Positions 1 to 42,514 are shown, numbered from the stretch's first letter. The stretch: 64,000 nt of DNA from Parelaphostrongylus tenuis (GCA_019055375.1 JAHQIW010007310.1:62001-126000); one strand, 5' to 3'. The notes: generated by a model from the letters alone, not told the origin. A program made the numbers and translations.

Positions 1-65
1 TTGCTAAAATTTTTAACCTAAGGTGTTTTCTTGTTAGTTGCTCAATTAATTTTACACGGTTGTAG

Positions 66-29050
<28,985 letters not shown>

Positions 29051-29671
29051 TGTATTAAGCTGATTAGCTTTCTGTCTAGACAGACGTCTGTGCTGTAATC
29101 GATTGCATTGTTATAAGTTCTTCTTACACCGCTACTGCCTATCACACTACCTTACCAAATCAGATACCATCGTTTTACAGCTTGACAGGGGTGAAAAGAA
29201 ACCGATGTCTTTGTTTACGGTTCTCTAAACATTTTCGGCAAATAAGAGGTGGATGTTATAATTCCACGACTGATAAACCAAGGAGGATTTTAGATTTGCA
29301 TATTCTATGCCATTGAAGCCACCTCCTTGGAGGCTGTAGCTAAGGGTGTTTTTCTTGATTATATCATTGTTTATCATTCATCCTATGACAAGCCCAAATA
29401 TCATATCCCGTCTTATGTGAAAGTATCAGGATTTGATGAGCGATTTTTTCAACGCTAAATCTCAAGCTGTCTAAAGTTGCTACAGTGTTTATACCCATTA
29501 ATACGTAATTATTTTGTAAATTTAAGCAGCATCGAAACGGAAAGATCGACGTACGTTTTCGAAAAAATTGCCTTATTACTGAAGTGACTTGACCGTGTAT
29601 AATCTCGTTTTTTTCTACTCTCTTTCTACTATGTTGAAGTAGTTCACGTTTATGTGGGTGCACGCTTGACA

Positions 29672-30438
29672 ATGGCATGTTATTCTCAACAATTCCATGG
29701 TAGCTACGGTAGATTTGACACGGGTATGGTATCTCAGGATTCATCGAATTCTGATAGAGAATCTTCTTCAGCTCCGGCGTTTCTCATGCGCAGTTTTCTG
29801 AGTTGCGTAAGAGATAGTAACGATTGTTTGCGCGATCTTCACGGTATTTTATCGCTCGGCGTTCCTGTTCATTTGTCGTCAACTCTGAAAACATCCTTGT
29901 ATCTAGCAGTCATCTTTAGCCTGTTCTACATAACACGCAAGATTATTTATTCAGATAATACGCATCTAGCATGGCTTGTAAGTTAAAATTCATGTTGTTA
30001 AGCTCTATTTGACTGACATTTCAAACGAGTTGAAGAGTTTTGCCAATATTATCATGTAAATTGCTCAATCACACATGGAAAATATGTTAGCGAATAAAAT
30101 TTATACAGTACTATTGTTGTGTATTCCTTCTTGCTGTCTTGCTAAACGCTTTGAAAACACTATGGGTCTCAACACTTTGGGTACTACAGGGTCACGGCGC
30201 CAGCCCCACCCCGTCGCGCGCGCGGCGAACAGCACATCGTGCCGTGTGCATAGTAATGCCGGCCACGGGAAGAAAGTTGCTGATTCGATCCCTCTCACGA
30301 CACTTCAAAACAGTTTCTTTTTGCATTCAGGTCAATATGTTCCATGTCACACCATATCCTCATATCGTAACACCGTCACATAAACGATTTCTTCATTTAA
30401 ACCAATTATTCAACAATCTGTTTCGTATCAAGAATTAG
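29672..30438 (+). CDS. Candidate two-exon gene, small membrane protein of unknown family
   Basis: Exon 1 (29672-29977) starts MACYSQQFHGSYGR, continues Ser-rich (SSNSDRESSSAP), then contains a hydrophobic stretch SLYLAVIFSLFYI about residues 78-90 followed by TRKIIY, and ends at GTAAGT. A 353-bp intron leads to acceptor TTTTTGCATTCAG and exon 2 (30331-30438), which stays in phase and ends LFRIKN before TAG. The 137-residue product looks like a short single-pass membrane protein. I do not recognise the family. Against it: a GC-rich inverted repeat lies in the intron and again after the stop, and no poly(A) signal is visible. Confidence 0.42.
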
Positions 30439-30690
30439 AGGATTGCTGACAATCGAAAGTTTTTAAGCTACAGTAAGTACGTATATAGATGAGCCTCCAA
30501 TACTATTCGCAACCAAAAAGTTTTTTGAAGCTTGTTGGTAGAAGATCGAATCAGTATCCTTTTTCCTGATAGTCTGCACCACTAAGCACTCGGCGCAATG
30601 GACTGCTCTCCGCAACTCGCGCGGCATGGCCGGGCTAGCGCCGCAAATTTTCAGTACCCAAAGTATTAATCATTCTTAAGAGTAAGCAAC
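30139..30690. repeat. GC-rich inverted repeat pair around candidate exon
   Basis: A segment at about 30170-30250 (ACTTTGGGTACT, CGGCGCCAGCCCC, CGCGCGCGG) occurs inverted at 30595-30672 (CGCGCGGCATGGCC, GCTAGCGCCGC, AGTACCCAAAGT). The rest between the arms is AT-rich. Possible foldback element of about 0.5 kb. Confidence 0.55.
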
Positions 30691-33440
30691 AGTATCGAGA
30701 AGAGTCATGAAACAGTTTTCCGCTGGATCGTGTGTTACTTCTTGTTCTTTCAAACATATTTAGTCAAAGCGGAATCAAATGTTGGTCAGATATCTTAAAA
30801 GTGCTACCTTCATCTTCTGAGCGCAATCCTTACTATCGCTTCATCAGTAGTTTATCAGTCTTATAAAAGATCCTAAATAATTTGATGCAGAAAGATTTGG
30901 AGATTTTCTGGCCTTGGCTGAGTCACTCCAGTTTCGTTTCGTTGGATCTTCAATTTGAAAAAAGTTCAACTCTTTTTCAGAATGAGTCATCTTTGGATGA
31001 AGGTGAGCATCAGGTGTTTTATTCCAGATGAAACCTGAACTCGTTGAAAAAGCAGTGCTGAAAGGCAAGAGAAGCTAAACATTATGGTTGCTTTCACGTC
31101 TTATGATCGATGGTGGATAGTCAATGTGTTTATTTGTCAAGAACAAAGTTAATATATGTTGTATTGCTGCCTATTAGCAATTCCGGTAGGAACAATTAGG
31201 AGGGCCTTACATGAGACGGAATAGAAAACAGCTCACAAAATATGCTATATCCAGATATCCTGCATTGAAATTTTGGGTGATAACAAACGATAATTTTCGT
31301 GATAGAGTGTCGAACTGTCTGTAGATAAAACATATAACAATAGCGGTGGGCTTTTCAGTCTCCCTCGCAATGAAATTCCCATAATCGGGATGTAGATGAA
31401 TCGAAATGAATGGTCTTCTGATTACAGACCACATCTTACGTGAAGTTTAGAGAAGCGGAAAAGGAGAGAAACGGAAAAAGAAGAGCATTGGATTGTGCTT
31501 TGGGCGTCCTAGAGAAGCTGCCGATCGAGTAAGGGATTTCAAACTCAGTGCTCGACTGTCCAAATCAGCGCCCCTCTATCGGTGTTCAGTGCAGGAAAGA
31601 AAGTTGGTACTTCAACGTTGAAAGCTGTTTGGCACAGACACGGTACGCTCGAAGGGTGTTTGCTAAAGTTTTAATGGTTGGTAACCACATCGTCTAGCTG
31701 GAATGCGCAGTTCTGATGTTCTCATCCTATGTTTTCTTGAACTCTAGAAGAATACAAACGAGTAACAAAACATAAAAAGAGTGATTTCGTAATATAAAGG
31801 GCACATGACAAGTGGGCGAGCGGGACTAGGATGTTGCTGAAGAAATGCGAATCGCTGCACAAATGAAGCGAGTGCTGGAGGCCTTACTAAAGTCAGGAAT
31901 ACGGAATTATCTGCGAAGGAATGCAAGAGCACCTTGGACATCTTAATTAAAGTAGTATTGTATATTGTACATGTATTTATAAGTCTATAAGAGCATCGTA
32001 CCAATGTGCAGGTTCACAAAGGTTGGAGGGTCACCACTCCGGTACTTAGGGTCGAACCAGTAAACATTTTTTCATAGTACACCTCGAACCACTGCATTAG
32101 ATGCGCGCAATTCAGATTACTAGATGATAACATATTTGTTGAACTTAGTGGAATAGAGCGCCTATCGCAAAGCACCTTCTTCATCGTTGAGCCAGACTCT
32201 TTCAGAGACGATAATGTTTTACATGTAGACGTTAGTTAGAACTAGCCTTAAATTCTTTTCCAAACGAAATTCAATGGATTCAGAACTTAAGAGATAATGT
32301 TGTTACAAAAAGCAAATTGTTGAATAAATTTTGTTTCGCACGGTTTAGTTTCATTTAACTCTTTGTTGGTCGAAAAATGAGAAGCTATATAAAAATAGTT
32401 ATACAATTCAGCGATCGACAAATAATTGCAATCTTCGAGAGTCTGTTGGGGTACCTTAGTTTGGCACTAAACGCATACAGCAGCGTCTACACAGTGATTA
32501 TGCTCTTTTAAAATCACTTTATTGAGCCCCATAGAAGCGTTCTTAAGTCTTCTTTCCATTTTGTTACTTGAGCAGCAGCACGGTGATTTCTAGAACTTAG
32601 TTGGCCCAGTTTTTATTGGCTGCTGATTTCTTAATACTGATTTCAATCGACTTTGTGACTGCTGAGCGCTATATTAACTGTTGGCATTGAAGTGATCAAA
32701 GGGTCTTGCATTAATATAGTAGTCACGCCCTCTCTTTTTATGCATCTCTTTATCACAGTTCACTATGCCTGATCCAGAAAACTTAAGGTTTTTAGGACAA
32801 CTGGGCGTTTTATTAACTAAAATTACGTTTATAGAGGTCATTCCGCTAATATACAATCTTTTCGTAGCGAGAAAGATTGCTTGCAATGAAAATTTTGCTA
32901 TGTGATACCAAACAATTTGCTGTGGAGTTGGAACAGTGCATTCCGATACCGAGGCTTTTTTTTCGTGAATAAGGTGTTTGAAGTCTTTTCACATTTAAGC
33001 TCTGTTTGAGAATTGGCAATTCTAAGCTATCAAATGACCACAAAACCAAGACCAATTGAGAAAGGAATTGTTACATATGGGCTGAAAGCATGTTCCTTTT
33101 GTAAAGATATGGTTTATTCGTTGAAATATAAAAGATTTTTCTACTTATAGGCGTTCTTCATACTAAGAAAACTTTTGTATAAGTCTCTTTTGTGACATTC
33201 CATCGCTTGCTAGTGATAAAGCCTTCTCAAAGCCTCAATTTACCTCAACACTGCTTGATTATCAAAAATCGCAGGAAGAACCGCTTCGACCAGCATTCTA
33301 CGATTCCATTAGGGAGGCGCGATCCTCGAATAGCAGCTGAAGCAAAAATTCGAAAACTCGCGTGGTAGATGAATGCGAGGAAACGTACCGAATGCAGAAT
33401 CTGCTGGGATTCGCACTATATGTTATGAAGTCGTACAAAA
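30690..33440. other. Intergenic, no recognised element
   Basis: AT-rich. I read both strands and found no convincing exon, transposon protein or long repeat. An A-box-free fragment near 33280-33340 (CAGCATTCTACGATTCC) resembles the body of SINE family A. Confidence 0.45.
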
Positions 33441-33539
33441 TAAAAAAATAAGTCTATGAACTCCGACTCCATTGATATTTGCCAAACTTCATCAAAGATT
33501 GGGTACAGGTAGAGCATTTATAGGGATGCCAATCAGTAA

Positions 33540-33625
33540 AAAGAGTGCCCTCATTTGAACTCAACGTCATGCAAGACAGATGCCCTCTACCTAATGGATA
33601 GAGGATGCGGTAGCATACTTGTCTG
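33540..33625 (-). mobile_element. tRNA-like sequence, probable SINE head (family D)
   Basis: The minus strand reads CTATCCATTAGGTAGAGGGC (A-box-like), TCTTGCATGA (anticodon-loop-like) and GAGTTCAAATGAGG (B-box-like). Acceptor stem pairing is poor, so a functional tRNA is unlikely. Confidence 0.45.
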
Positions 33626-33941
33626 GAAGCCCCTTTCAATAAGATCTGGGAATGCTTTTACTCCCTTACCCCTGATTTTGGAAAGAATTTTATCGATTGT
33701 TAGCAATCAATAACATTCATGAAGAAGTCCGATTCGTAGAGTAGAGAGTGCAACATAAAAACAACTTCGTGAATGATGATGGCGAAAGAAAGAGTCGATT
33801 GAAGGAAGTGCTCAGACTCCTCTGAAATTTATTGCTTAATGCAAAAGTTTTTCTTCAATTTTTTTCATAATACTATTTTGAAATAACTTCCATCTTAGCG
33901 GAATTGAGTTCACGTTTGTCACAATATCCGGTACTGTTCTA

Positions 33942-34546
33942 TATGGCGGCACCACTTTAGGCCTTCGGTAAAAACGTATTTTTAGCTTTTACAAAACGTT
34001 TCCGTAGTTTACCGATAGCTCAGTGAATAAAGTGAGTTCAATGGCATGTTTATTTTATCAAATAGCTTATTTTTGGCGCTGTATCAGTCAAAAAGATTTT
34101 GTTCCTCATCCGCAGATTTCTCACTAAATAAAAAATTTCTTGTAATGAACTTTCAATTGCTGGATAGAGGAAATCTCTACGGTTATAACTGTATATTTGA
34201 CTTTCAAAAAAGACTTCTTCGAGCTTTGTAACGACCGAAAGAATACTGGCTTTCATCCTCAGTGAGCACTTTTAGTCGGCTAAGGTGTGTGTACAGTTCT
34301 TTTTAAAGAGCAACACATTTTCTTAATTAGGAAAGATTTGCTCTATCTAATGGTTAAAATTTTGTTGTACAAAATCTTCTATCAGGCGAGAAATCCTCAA
34401 ATGTTAAACAAAATCTCATTCTGACTGATACGGCGTTAACAATAAGCAATATGAGAAATAGAATATACCCATAAAATTCACTTGATTTAAGCTATCAGAT
34501 AATCGTACATTCGAAGGCCTCAAGTGCCGCCGCCATAGTCGAAAAG
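33942..34546. mobile_element. Foldback element, family 2, short copy
   Basis: TATGGCGGCACCACTTTAGG then CCTTCGGTAAAAACG at the left; CGAAGGCCTCAAGTGCCGCC then GCCATAG at the right. Inner arms share CAAATAGCTTATTTTTGGCG with the right arm of 23868-25025. No ORF. Confidence 0.8.
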
Positions 34547-34621
34547 TACCCAATATCCTTCTTATCGAGGTTATTCATGAAAACTTTTTCTTACTCCGTG
34601 ATGCTTTCACCTTCGTTAAGG

Positions 34622-34890
34622 AAAATTGTGTGACACCTTTCGCTTCGAGTGTTTCTTAAGAGGACATTCAAAATTCAGTTTGCCTGATAACCATTTTTGA
34701 GCCATAAATTTGGTGTGTTATGGGCACTTACACTGTGCTTTCGTCGTCGACTATTCTGTGTAAAGGATAGATCCCCGAGAAATTGATTGAAAGAAAAGGC
34801 ACCATGCACTGACGAGGCTGCGAGGCCGAAACACGCGTACTGAGTTGTAGAAGTGCCCAACAGACCACATGCATGGCTCAAAGATGATTG
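34622..34890 (+). mobile_element. Hammerhead retrozyme-like element
   Basis: Starts with CCTTTCGCTTCGAGTGTTTC as other family members do. The hammerhead core at 34805-34845 has CTGACGA (34809-34815), GGC...GCC stem II, GAAA (34828-34831), CACGCGTA. Immediate stem I pairing is weak, but outer GGCAC (34798-34802) pairs with GTGCC (34853-34857). Confidence 0.6.
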
Positions 34891-34899
34891 TCAGGAATA

Positions 34900-36890
34900 C
34901 TGACAATTGCATGACAATTATACACAGGTCCCAGATATGTTTCTTCCCGATGAGCACGATGTATTAATCGAAGAAGCCGATGAAAAATTTATCTGAGTCA
35001 TCGTAATGAGATTTTCTTTTCTTTTTTATCATGAGATGAGAGCTAACTGTTTTTCATTGAACAAAACAAGAGACGGCATGAAAGCGTTATGTTCAAGGTG
35101 TATATCGAGTGATGAAACGTGGTGACGTGGCCGAATCAAGCTTAAGTCTTTTCGGTCACTTTTTGTTCAAGGCAGCTCTGTGCTCTAGAGCCGTTCTACA
35201 AAGCTGCCGATATTTGACAAATGTTTAGCTACTAAAAAGCTTTCGTGCTGTCGTGTTTCTAAAAGTATACGGTGTAGTCGATGCCAGTACAGAATATCCT
35301 CATAGAGATGTTGTCATAGTCCTATATCTCTATATAAATCTCCAGAGCGGATTTATTAGAGTTTTATGACAAACGCTAAATCCCAAGGCTTCTATGAGTA
35401 TTGTTGGCGAAGGATTTCTTTAGCTCGGTGATTGTGGTAGTACGCAAAATAGCACAATCATCTTATCGACACCTTGATGTAGCTTTCCTGTGGACACATC
35501 CAGTCGTGTCGTACACGTTTTGCATTCTATCAAGCAATGCGAGATAAGTAAACATTTTGTGCCAGATAAGGTTTCAATGCAGTCGCCTCATCAGACGCTC
35601 AAGTCGATCTGCAATTAGAGAGTGTTCGAACTAATCGGACCTGCTAAATTCTTAAACTTTAGAAGCAAATCTTTCAAGGCCGAACATGCTTGCTTCTCAG
35701 ATGGAATGGGATCGAGAAAATGTGGCTTTTGTAAGATTCGTGTAAAGAGGGCGACACCACCGAAACGTACGTATATCTTGACGTCCAACCTCGGAAAAAC
35801 ATTCTCACAAGCTATATTGGATATTTGAAAGCGAGATTCTAGGAAAAGTGTGAATTAAAAGCTGCAAAAAACTGCGTATAGCATTCAATAGACATAAGAT
35901 TTAGCTAGAATGCTTTCAATCCAATGACAGCGAAGTGATCAGTGTTGCAAGCTGTCAGGAGGCAGACGCTGGTTCGATCGCCTCTCCCAGTATTCTTCTG
36001 CAGTCACGTGAAAGCTACTCAGTTCGTCTATGCTCACAGCTGCAAGGATAGTGGACTCTATCAGCATTCTACGACATCAAGATAGTGGAATTTTCAAGCA
36101 GCATCACAAGAAATACGTGAAATGCTCGTACAACTTAGGATGATGAATACGAGGGATGAATAGAATGCAAGAAAAGCTGGATTATGTCCAATAAATGCGA
36201 TGAGGAATTATATAAAATAAGTGGAAAAAGATAAAATTACCGTAGATTTAGTTTGACAGATCATTGTTATAGACATGCAGACATGCACTGTCGAACCACG
36301 CTAAGGAATTTCTATCTTGTTTCACAACAAACAATTCTTGATGATTTTGCTGATAGCAGGCCTATCTACAATAGATACGTGTTGATTTCCTCATTTTCTG
36401 ACTACAGCAAACAGTTGAGCACACTCAGAATTCCCACTCAATTCCGAGACTAATTCTTTTTATATGGTCCTAAATCTTAAAGCAATTTGCGACCATGAGA
36501 TCGCTCAAGTTCCTGTTGATTATGAGAGAGCAAAGCTCAAACAAATTCGTATATATACTAATTCTTATTGATTTGTATCAATTAGTTTGTCTTTGAGCAC
36601 TATGAGGAAAGTCTACTTCTTATTTTTGCATACTGTGAGGATTTTTTGTGGCTTTGTTCATTCTACATCCTTCTAAAAGTTAAGCACTATAAAAAAGTTT
36701 TGTGTGCTTGAAGAAGACATGACTTGGATGGCAAAAAACCTCGTCGCACAACTGAGCACACATGGACAATCGGCTCGATTTATCGGTTCTGAAGAAGACT
36801 AAGACGTCAATAACTGAATTTTATTGTCAGTCTCGTCGTATTAGCTTGATCTAGAAACTTCTCGTTGACACTTTATTGGTCCGTGTTCAC
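34900..36890. other. Intergenic with SINE-like remnants
   Basis: At about 35935-36170 there is GTGATCAGTGTTGCAAGC, a B-box-like GGTTCGATCGCC and a body CAGCATTCTACGACATCAAG related to SINE family A. Nothing else was recognised. Confidence 0.4.
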
Positions 36891-36892
36891 AA

Positions 36893-37125
36893 TATTTTCT
36901 TTGACTGTGCGGATCCCAGTACATCTAGTATTAAAAGTGCTAAGTTGTATCTTCTGAACGTCGTTGAATACTGGTTGAGCTAGTTGCTTTGCAATCCCTA
37001 GGATAGTCTGATTGTGGCGTTCCACAAGGCGTTGTTGTTGACTATCGGAGAGAGTTGGGGGTGAGATATGGCTCCACGTGCCGCGACGAGCATCACAAGC
37101 ACTCGGCCAAGGCGCCATTAGCTTA
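36893..37125 (-). mobile_element. tRNA-derived SINE, family A, minus strand
   Basis: The minus strand has A box TTGGCCGAGTG (plus 37101-37111), a GTTGTTGTTGAC-type body mirror, CACAATCAGACTATCCTAGG, GTATTCAACGAC and GGGATCCGCACAG, matching the 18 kb copy throughout. Confidence 0.75.
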
Positions 37126-37199
37126 ATCATCGGCGAAAAAATTTTATGTCTGATTTGTTCTAGAATGGCGTTTGGAACACTCAAGTGAGCTATATCACA

Positions 37200-38750
37200 C
37201 ATTCACAGGCTTTATCTTACAAGTGACAGGCTGAAGCAATCAATAATAGTGACAATGCAGTAGTTCATTTGAAGTGCTCATTAGCTCAATGAGTTATCCC
37301 CGAATGCAGTGCTTTTCCTAACACTCTTTCCCACTTCGCTATCTTGCAAGTATGTCAATTAGAAAGCTGGGCAGGTGGCTATCGTATGCTTGTTACACTT
37401 CTTGAGGATTGTGTCTCGTTCATGAATGTCGCTGAATCTATTGACTGTCGCTGGATGATTGTTATTTCTGATTGCCGGAACTGTTTTATAAAGGCTTGCT
37501 CAGGTGTCAGTGTAGATTAGCTAATAGCTGTAACTTTCGTGGATTAGAGGGTTTTCTGCCTTACCACTTTGATTCCTCCAACGATTCTAGTGATGACAGA
37601 TGGTAACGAAATTTCTTCTCGTCAAAGTGCACGTAAGAGCGCCACGCATTAGCAGGGTCGGTTCTAAAAAGATAAAATGAACTCGTCCAGTATTCAACAA
37701 CTTCTATGAAGGAAACTAGAAACTCTAGAGACTAAAGCTTAAACAAGTAAACACGAAGATTTCCATGGTGAAATACGTAAAAATTGATTGAAAGAAGTCC
37801 TGTGATACACACAGCACGAGATGCTGTCTATGTGAAATAAATAAATGAAAAGCCCCCTTTGAGCCCTGCCATATTGTTTTCTCGCGTGATTTATCATGAC
37901 TTTATGTGCCAATTTGCAAACACTTTCTTCGTCAGATAATAGAATAAGATTACGACAGTGGCATCTGATTTAAGGAAAAATTTCTGCTTGAAATACATAT
38001 AACTATAACACGATAAACACACTTTTGATTTACAACATACATAGGCGACGACTAGGGACTTGAGATGAATTGTCTATAGCTGAGAATTTCAAGGAAATTT
38101 TTATGCAATCACAAAAATTAAGAACTTAATTAGGAACTGCATCAAAGATCGCATTTCTTTGAAAATGAATCTATTTAGATATTATCAACTAGATGAGTAT
38201 TTAACTGGTGCTACTAAATTGTGCAAAAGTAGTTGCGGTCTTAGAGCAATCTGTAAGCATACTCTGGTAATTTGCTTCAAACGGCAAACGAGAGTCGGAT
38301 TCCCGATATTGGGTTCTTCAGCAACATCTCGTGGAGTCTGAAAAGAATCAATTCCGATGATCGTTTTCATGTGATTATTATTTTTGACGCTTCTCATCTT
38401 CAAGAGTTGCCTCTGTCACGAAAAGTTTTAATTCTTCCACGCCGGCGTGCTACGAAACGTAGCCCGTCGCGCGACGTTAAATCTTACTTAGGCTGTGAAT
38501 ACGGCGTCGCATCTCTTTGCTAATTGTATTTGCGTATGTCGAAATGGACGGGACAAGTCATTTAGCATAATGGAGTTCTGAAGTAGGGGGTTTATATACA
38601 AACGTTTTTTTGGTGAAAAGAATGCCGAGTTACCTCTAGTAAATCTTACTTTTCAACACGAATAGTATAGGATGCACACGCAATATGTGGAATGTAATCT
38701 TGTTTCCTTCTCTTTTAGCAGAGCTTTTCGTCAAACTATCAGTAGTCAGT
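37200..38750. other. Intergenic, no recognised element
   Basis: No gene or repeat recognised. A short GC-rich palindromic cluster lies near 38438-38480 (CACGCCGGCGTGCTACG). Confidence 0.4.
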
Positions 38751-38769
38751 TATCATATTATCAGCCTTT

Positions 38770-38840
38770 CATGAGTGGAAGGCACCGTGTTAGTTATGAG
38801 GCTGGAAGACCGAAACGAACGTCTAGCACTATATAAGTGC
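38770..38840 (+). ncRNA. Decayed hammerhead motif
   Basis: GGCAC and GTGTTA arms, GAGGCTGGAAGACC stem II-like, GAAAC, GTC, then TAGCAC and GTGCC closing arms. CTGACGA has become GTTATGA, so activity is unlikely. It preserves the family's helices. Confidence 0.5.
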
Positions 38841-38849
38841 CATAAGAGT

Positions 38850-41620
38850 GCTTATGAAAGACTTAGATTATGTTTTCAGGTTACATCTTGTTCCAAGCGA
38901 GGTTACAATACAGTCAAACATAGAGGTATCAATAATCGGCTCATAGTTTGAAAGACAAAAATGTTAATTCAGAGCTTGTTTTCTGAGAAGACTTGCTTGT
39001 TTTGATGTAGCAGCAGGAAGAAGAAGTACACTGGTATTCCAGAAATTGTTGAAAGTTCTCGATGAGAAGCCATCGCATGCAGTGAGCATCACCGTTTTTC
39101 ATGAAGCAGTCAATGTTTTATAATTCAAAAGCGCTATGGCAGATTTTGGTGTAGTTTTGAGTTAGCGGATGTCAAAATTGGAAAATTTATGCTGCAATTT
39201 CTAACTTCAAAAGGGCATAATGATAACATTCTAGATTATCTGACTATTACTTATTTGTGACAACGAATTGAAGGTTAATGGCTACTTGCTAAAGTACTGA
39301 AAAATAATAATAATAATTGGAATATGACTGAATACAAATAAGACGACTAGGAATGTTTAGTTGGTAACAGCTCGAAATATGATTTTTTGTAAGCATAAGG
39401 TTTTCTCTTCAAAATTCGCAGTTTAGAGGAAAGATCGCTGCTGCAATTAGATGGCAGCGGTAATAATGTTCAAAGTTGAATGTAAGTGAATATATAGGTT
39501 AATTACTCGCAAGACGATGAATCAAAGCTTCTTTTATAGCTCTGTAGAATTTTTAACTCCTGAAACTCATTAACAATAGAAAACGTTTTTTGAATTATCC
39601 ATGAATGGCATCGAATTGCAATATGCGGTATCACTTTTGATGAAGTTGTTATTGTTGTGCGGTTGCTTTGACATATTACAGCCAAAAATAGCCTTACTGA
39701 AGCTTTTTCTCCAAATTCTATCTTTTGTTGATGAGAAAATTTCTTTCATTGATCACTAAGGCTTGATTCTATTACAAAACTAAACCACTTTGAAACTACG
39801 TACTCCATCGCAAGGTCGATTGTGGCGACTGCCGCGCGACGACGCGACGCCGCTTACTACCAACGGCCGGCGTAACAAGGTTAACCGTCACTACTCTGTA
39901 GGGTCGTTAAGTTTCTGGGCTAAATGCGTTGTTAATGCTGGCTAGCTGCCTCCACTGCTGTAGGAGCAATTTCGAAGTCGAGTAAAAAATCGCTCAAATT
40001 TGGCCTCTGCCTAACATTGTTTTCAAAGCCTAAAATAAATACGTGATAAACAGCTTGTAAAATGTCATTACATCCACTATCAAATGGCTGCTTTCTGAAT
40101 AAATCTGGGAGCTAACAATTGTGTTAGAGTTCTACAGAGGAGGTTGCACGCTGCAGCGTAAAATTCAAATACCTGTTATTATTAAAATTTCTGAGAATCA
40201 TGAGAAATCTGGAAACGATGATGTTCGCTGTCCATGTAGTCTGATGCTTTTTTTTTACGTGCCCACGTAGAGATATTACCTTGTAATCCTCGGAAACCAA
40301 GACACTCTCAAAAAGCTTTCCTTTTACCTCGTCGAGCCACTGATTCACTCATATTCTCACTGTAATCTGAGCTTCCAACTGCTATTTTTTGCTGTTTTAA
40401 CAGATTCTTATCGCTGAGTCTCAGTACGTCATTTCTTCTGTTGTAATCTGTCATACCACAGCTTCGCAAAACATACTAATAACAGTGAAACTACCTACAC
40501 AATATTGCTTTTCAATGAATTACTCTTGTGGGTAGCTGCTTTTCTTACACTAGAATTATTTGCAAATTACCTTCTGGCCTTCAATAACCATGATTTTCTT
40601 GAAAAAAATGTTCGCAAAATGAAATTTACTAGTAAAATTAGCGCCATAGAACAAGGCTCCTTAAATTGATGTGTAATATTCTGGACTCTCGAAATACTTT
40701 ATCAATCGAAAATTATCACCAATTATTGAAAATCGCTTTCGTCGTTAGAGTTTCAATGGTTGACTTTAGTGCTTATTACCTGGCATGAATTTTTGACCAT
40801 ATTTTTTGCTCTTCAACAAGTGTATTTATGATTAAAACAGTAAGAAACTCCTGTACATAGTTGTTTAAGTCTGTAAATTAGTCAATGATACTTGTTCAAC
40901 TTCTAGTGATTAGCTGAATCATCCATCCATTTTTCTACTATGTCAGCCATGTTGATCATCTACTACGTTGTTGATAGAATGGAGCTAAGCTATAGTAGCT
41001 TTAAGACTAACTTTTTTCTTTCGGCACCTCCACTACGGTGGCATACTCGAGTAGGATTGAAATTCTCCCAGCCACCAAATTATGAAAATTTTTAGAATTC
41101 TTTTCCATGACAAATAAGTCTTGAGTTTACTTATCAACTGTGAGATCAACCATAAACTTTCTGCGGTGTGAACTTCTTCATCTCACACCCAAATGATGAA
41201 GCAAAAAATTGATAAGAGTCTTTGCGTTGATTGCACTGAACGGAAAAACTTCTATCGATTTACGCCGTATTCACTATAATCGAGTGCTTAATAGTTGTGA
41301 GGACTATATCACTATACCACTAACTTTGTCATTAACAACCTCAGCCGTGCTCTCCCATTCAGATCTGTTGAACTAGTTGACGATAGGCCATGAGCTTTCA
41401 TATTGCCAATTTCACCTACATCTTCTGCCAATTTATTACCATGTTCGATGTATCTTTGAAAATTGCTTGACTCTTTTCTCCGCTCTAATATACCACTCTT
41501 AACGCCAAGCAGCAAATCCATTATAGTAAAACATTAGAGCTCTCTTCTTTAATCAGTCCTTTGAGGAACACGTCATATATTCAATTTTTCAAATTCTTTT
41601 GAGATGACTGAATGCATATC
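38850..41620. other. Intergenic, no recognised element
   Basis: About 2.8 kb, AT-rich. Short open frames on the minus strand (for example 40124-40348 and 41312-41521) lack ATG starts or splice context that would support a gene. Confidence 0.4.
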
Positions 41621-41629
41621 TGGCCTTTA

Positions 41630-41822
41630 CAATGACTCGTGTTGGCTCACCGACGTATTAAATCAGTGCTGATATCCTTAAAGACAAGTCACGTACCAGT
41701 TCACCGGTCCCCGAAGAGATGGAGAGCTTGGTAAGCCATGAGCGTAAGGTCTAACCATTGACCACGTGCACGACGCAGAGCTTTCCCAATCACTGCGCCA
41801 CATTGGCTTCTATCATTGGAAT
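41630..41822 (-). mobile_element. tRNA-derived SINE, family B, minus strand
   Basis: The minus strand starts AATGTGGCGCAGTGATTGGG (A box), has GTGGTCAATGGTTAGACC (B-box-like), then CTTACCAAGCTCTCCATC, CTTCGGGGACC and a tail CTGGTACGTGACTTGTC, AGCACTGATTT. Confidence 0.68.
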
Positions 41823-42074
41823 ACATAGATTTTGAAGAAACCCTTATCTCAGTCCCTTGAGTCCTCCAGCTATCAAATGGATATCATTATTGCCAAGTCA
41901 GTATCGCTCATTATGCGTTGACAAGGACGAGAGTGAATAGTTTAGGAGGTGTCTAAGTGCGTAAAGAATGATAGGGAATAAAGCTTTTAGCGTTAATCAA
42001 TTCTTGAGAGAGCGCTATGCAGTCGACGATCTAGAATCGATGCTTGTATGGCCTATGAAATGGCTTACGGTGGC

Positions 42075-42235
42075 CTAACGTTATATCAAATCAGTGGCGA
42101 TATCTTCAGAGACAAGTTTGCTACCAATTTGCCAACCCTTAGGTGTGGAAGGCTTAGTGAATTTGTGACGAGTGAACAAACCACCGAACTTGTGAGTATT
42201 AAAAACCACGTCTTACCACTGCGCTCGCCCTCTTA
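42075..42235 (-). mobile_element. tRNA-derived SINE, family B, minus strand, diverged
   Basis: The minus strand has GGCGAGCGCAGTGGTAAG, AAGCCTTCCACACC, AAATTGGTAGCAAACTTGTC and GCCACTGATTTG, the same order as 41630-41822. Confidence 0.62.
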
Positions 42236-42514
42236 AGTTCATAATCAGCATGTTACTAAATTGAAAAAAAAGTTCCTTAACACCTTTGGAAATCCAAATT
42301 TCACGCTCTTTTACATAGAATTATTACTATAGATTAATGATAGTATCCCGGGAATATTTCGATAATAAACTCACACGACAATGCTAGTTATAGTGTGTCA
42401 AATTCTAATTTACTCTTCAGATTCTTGATTCTCAGAGATATCAAGCTCCGCCATCAAGTCCACATCAAAATCCATTTGGTATAAAGGTCGTGATCAGCGT
42501 TTGGTGAAATTTTG

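Noticed and set aside
36873..37202. A 109-codon minus-strand open frame
   Set aside because: It coincides with a complete SINE family A copy, including the A box, so it is not a gene.
40124..40348. Minus-strand candidate exon ending in GAGGATTACAAG before GTAATA
   Set aside because: The frame begins with GTG, has a stop just upstream after any plausible acceptor, and no partner exon was found.
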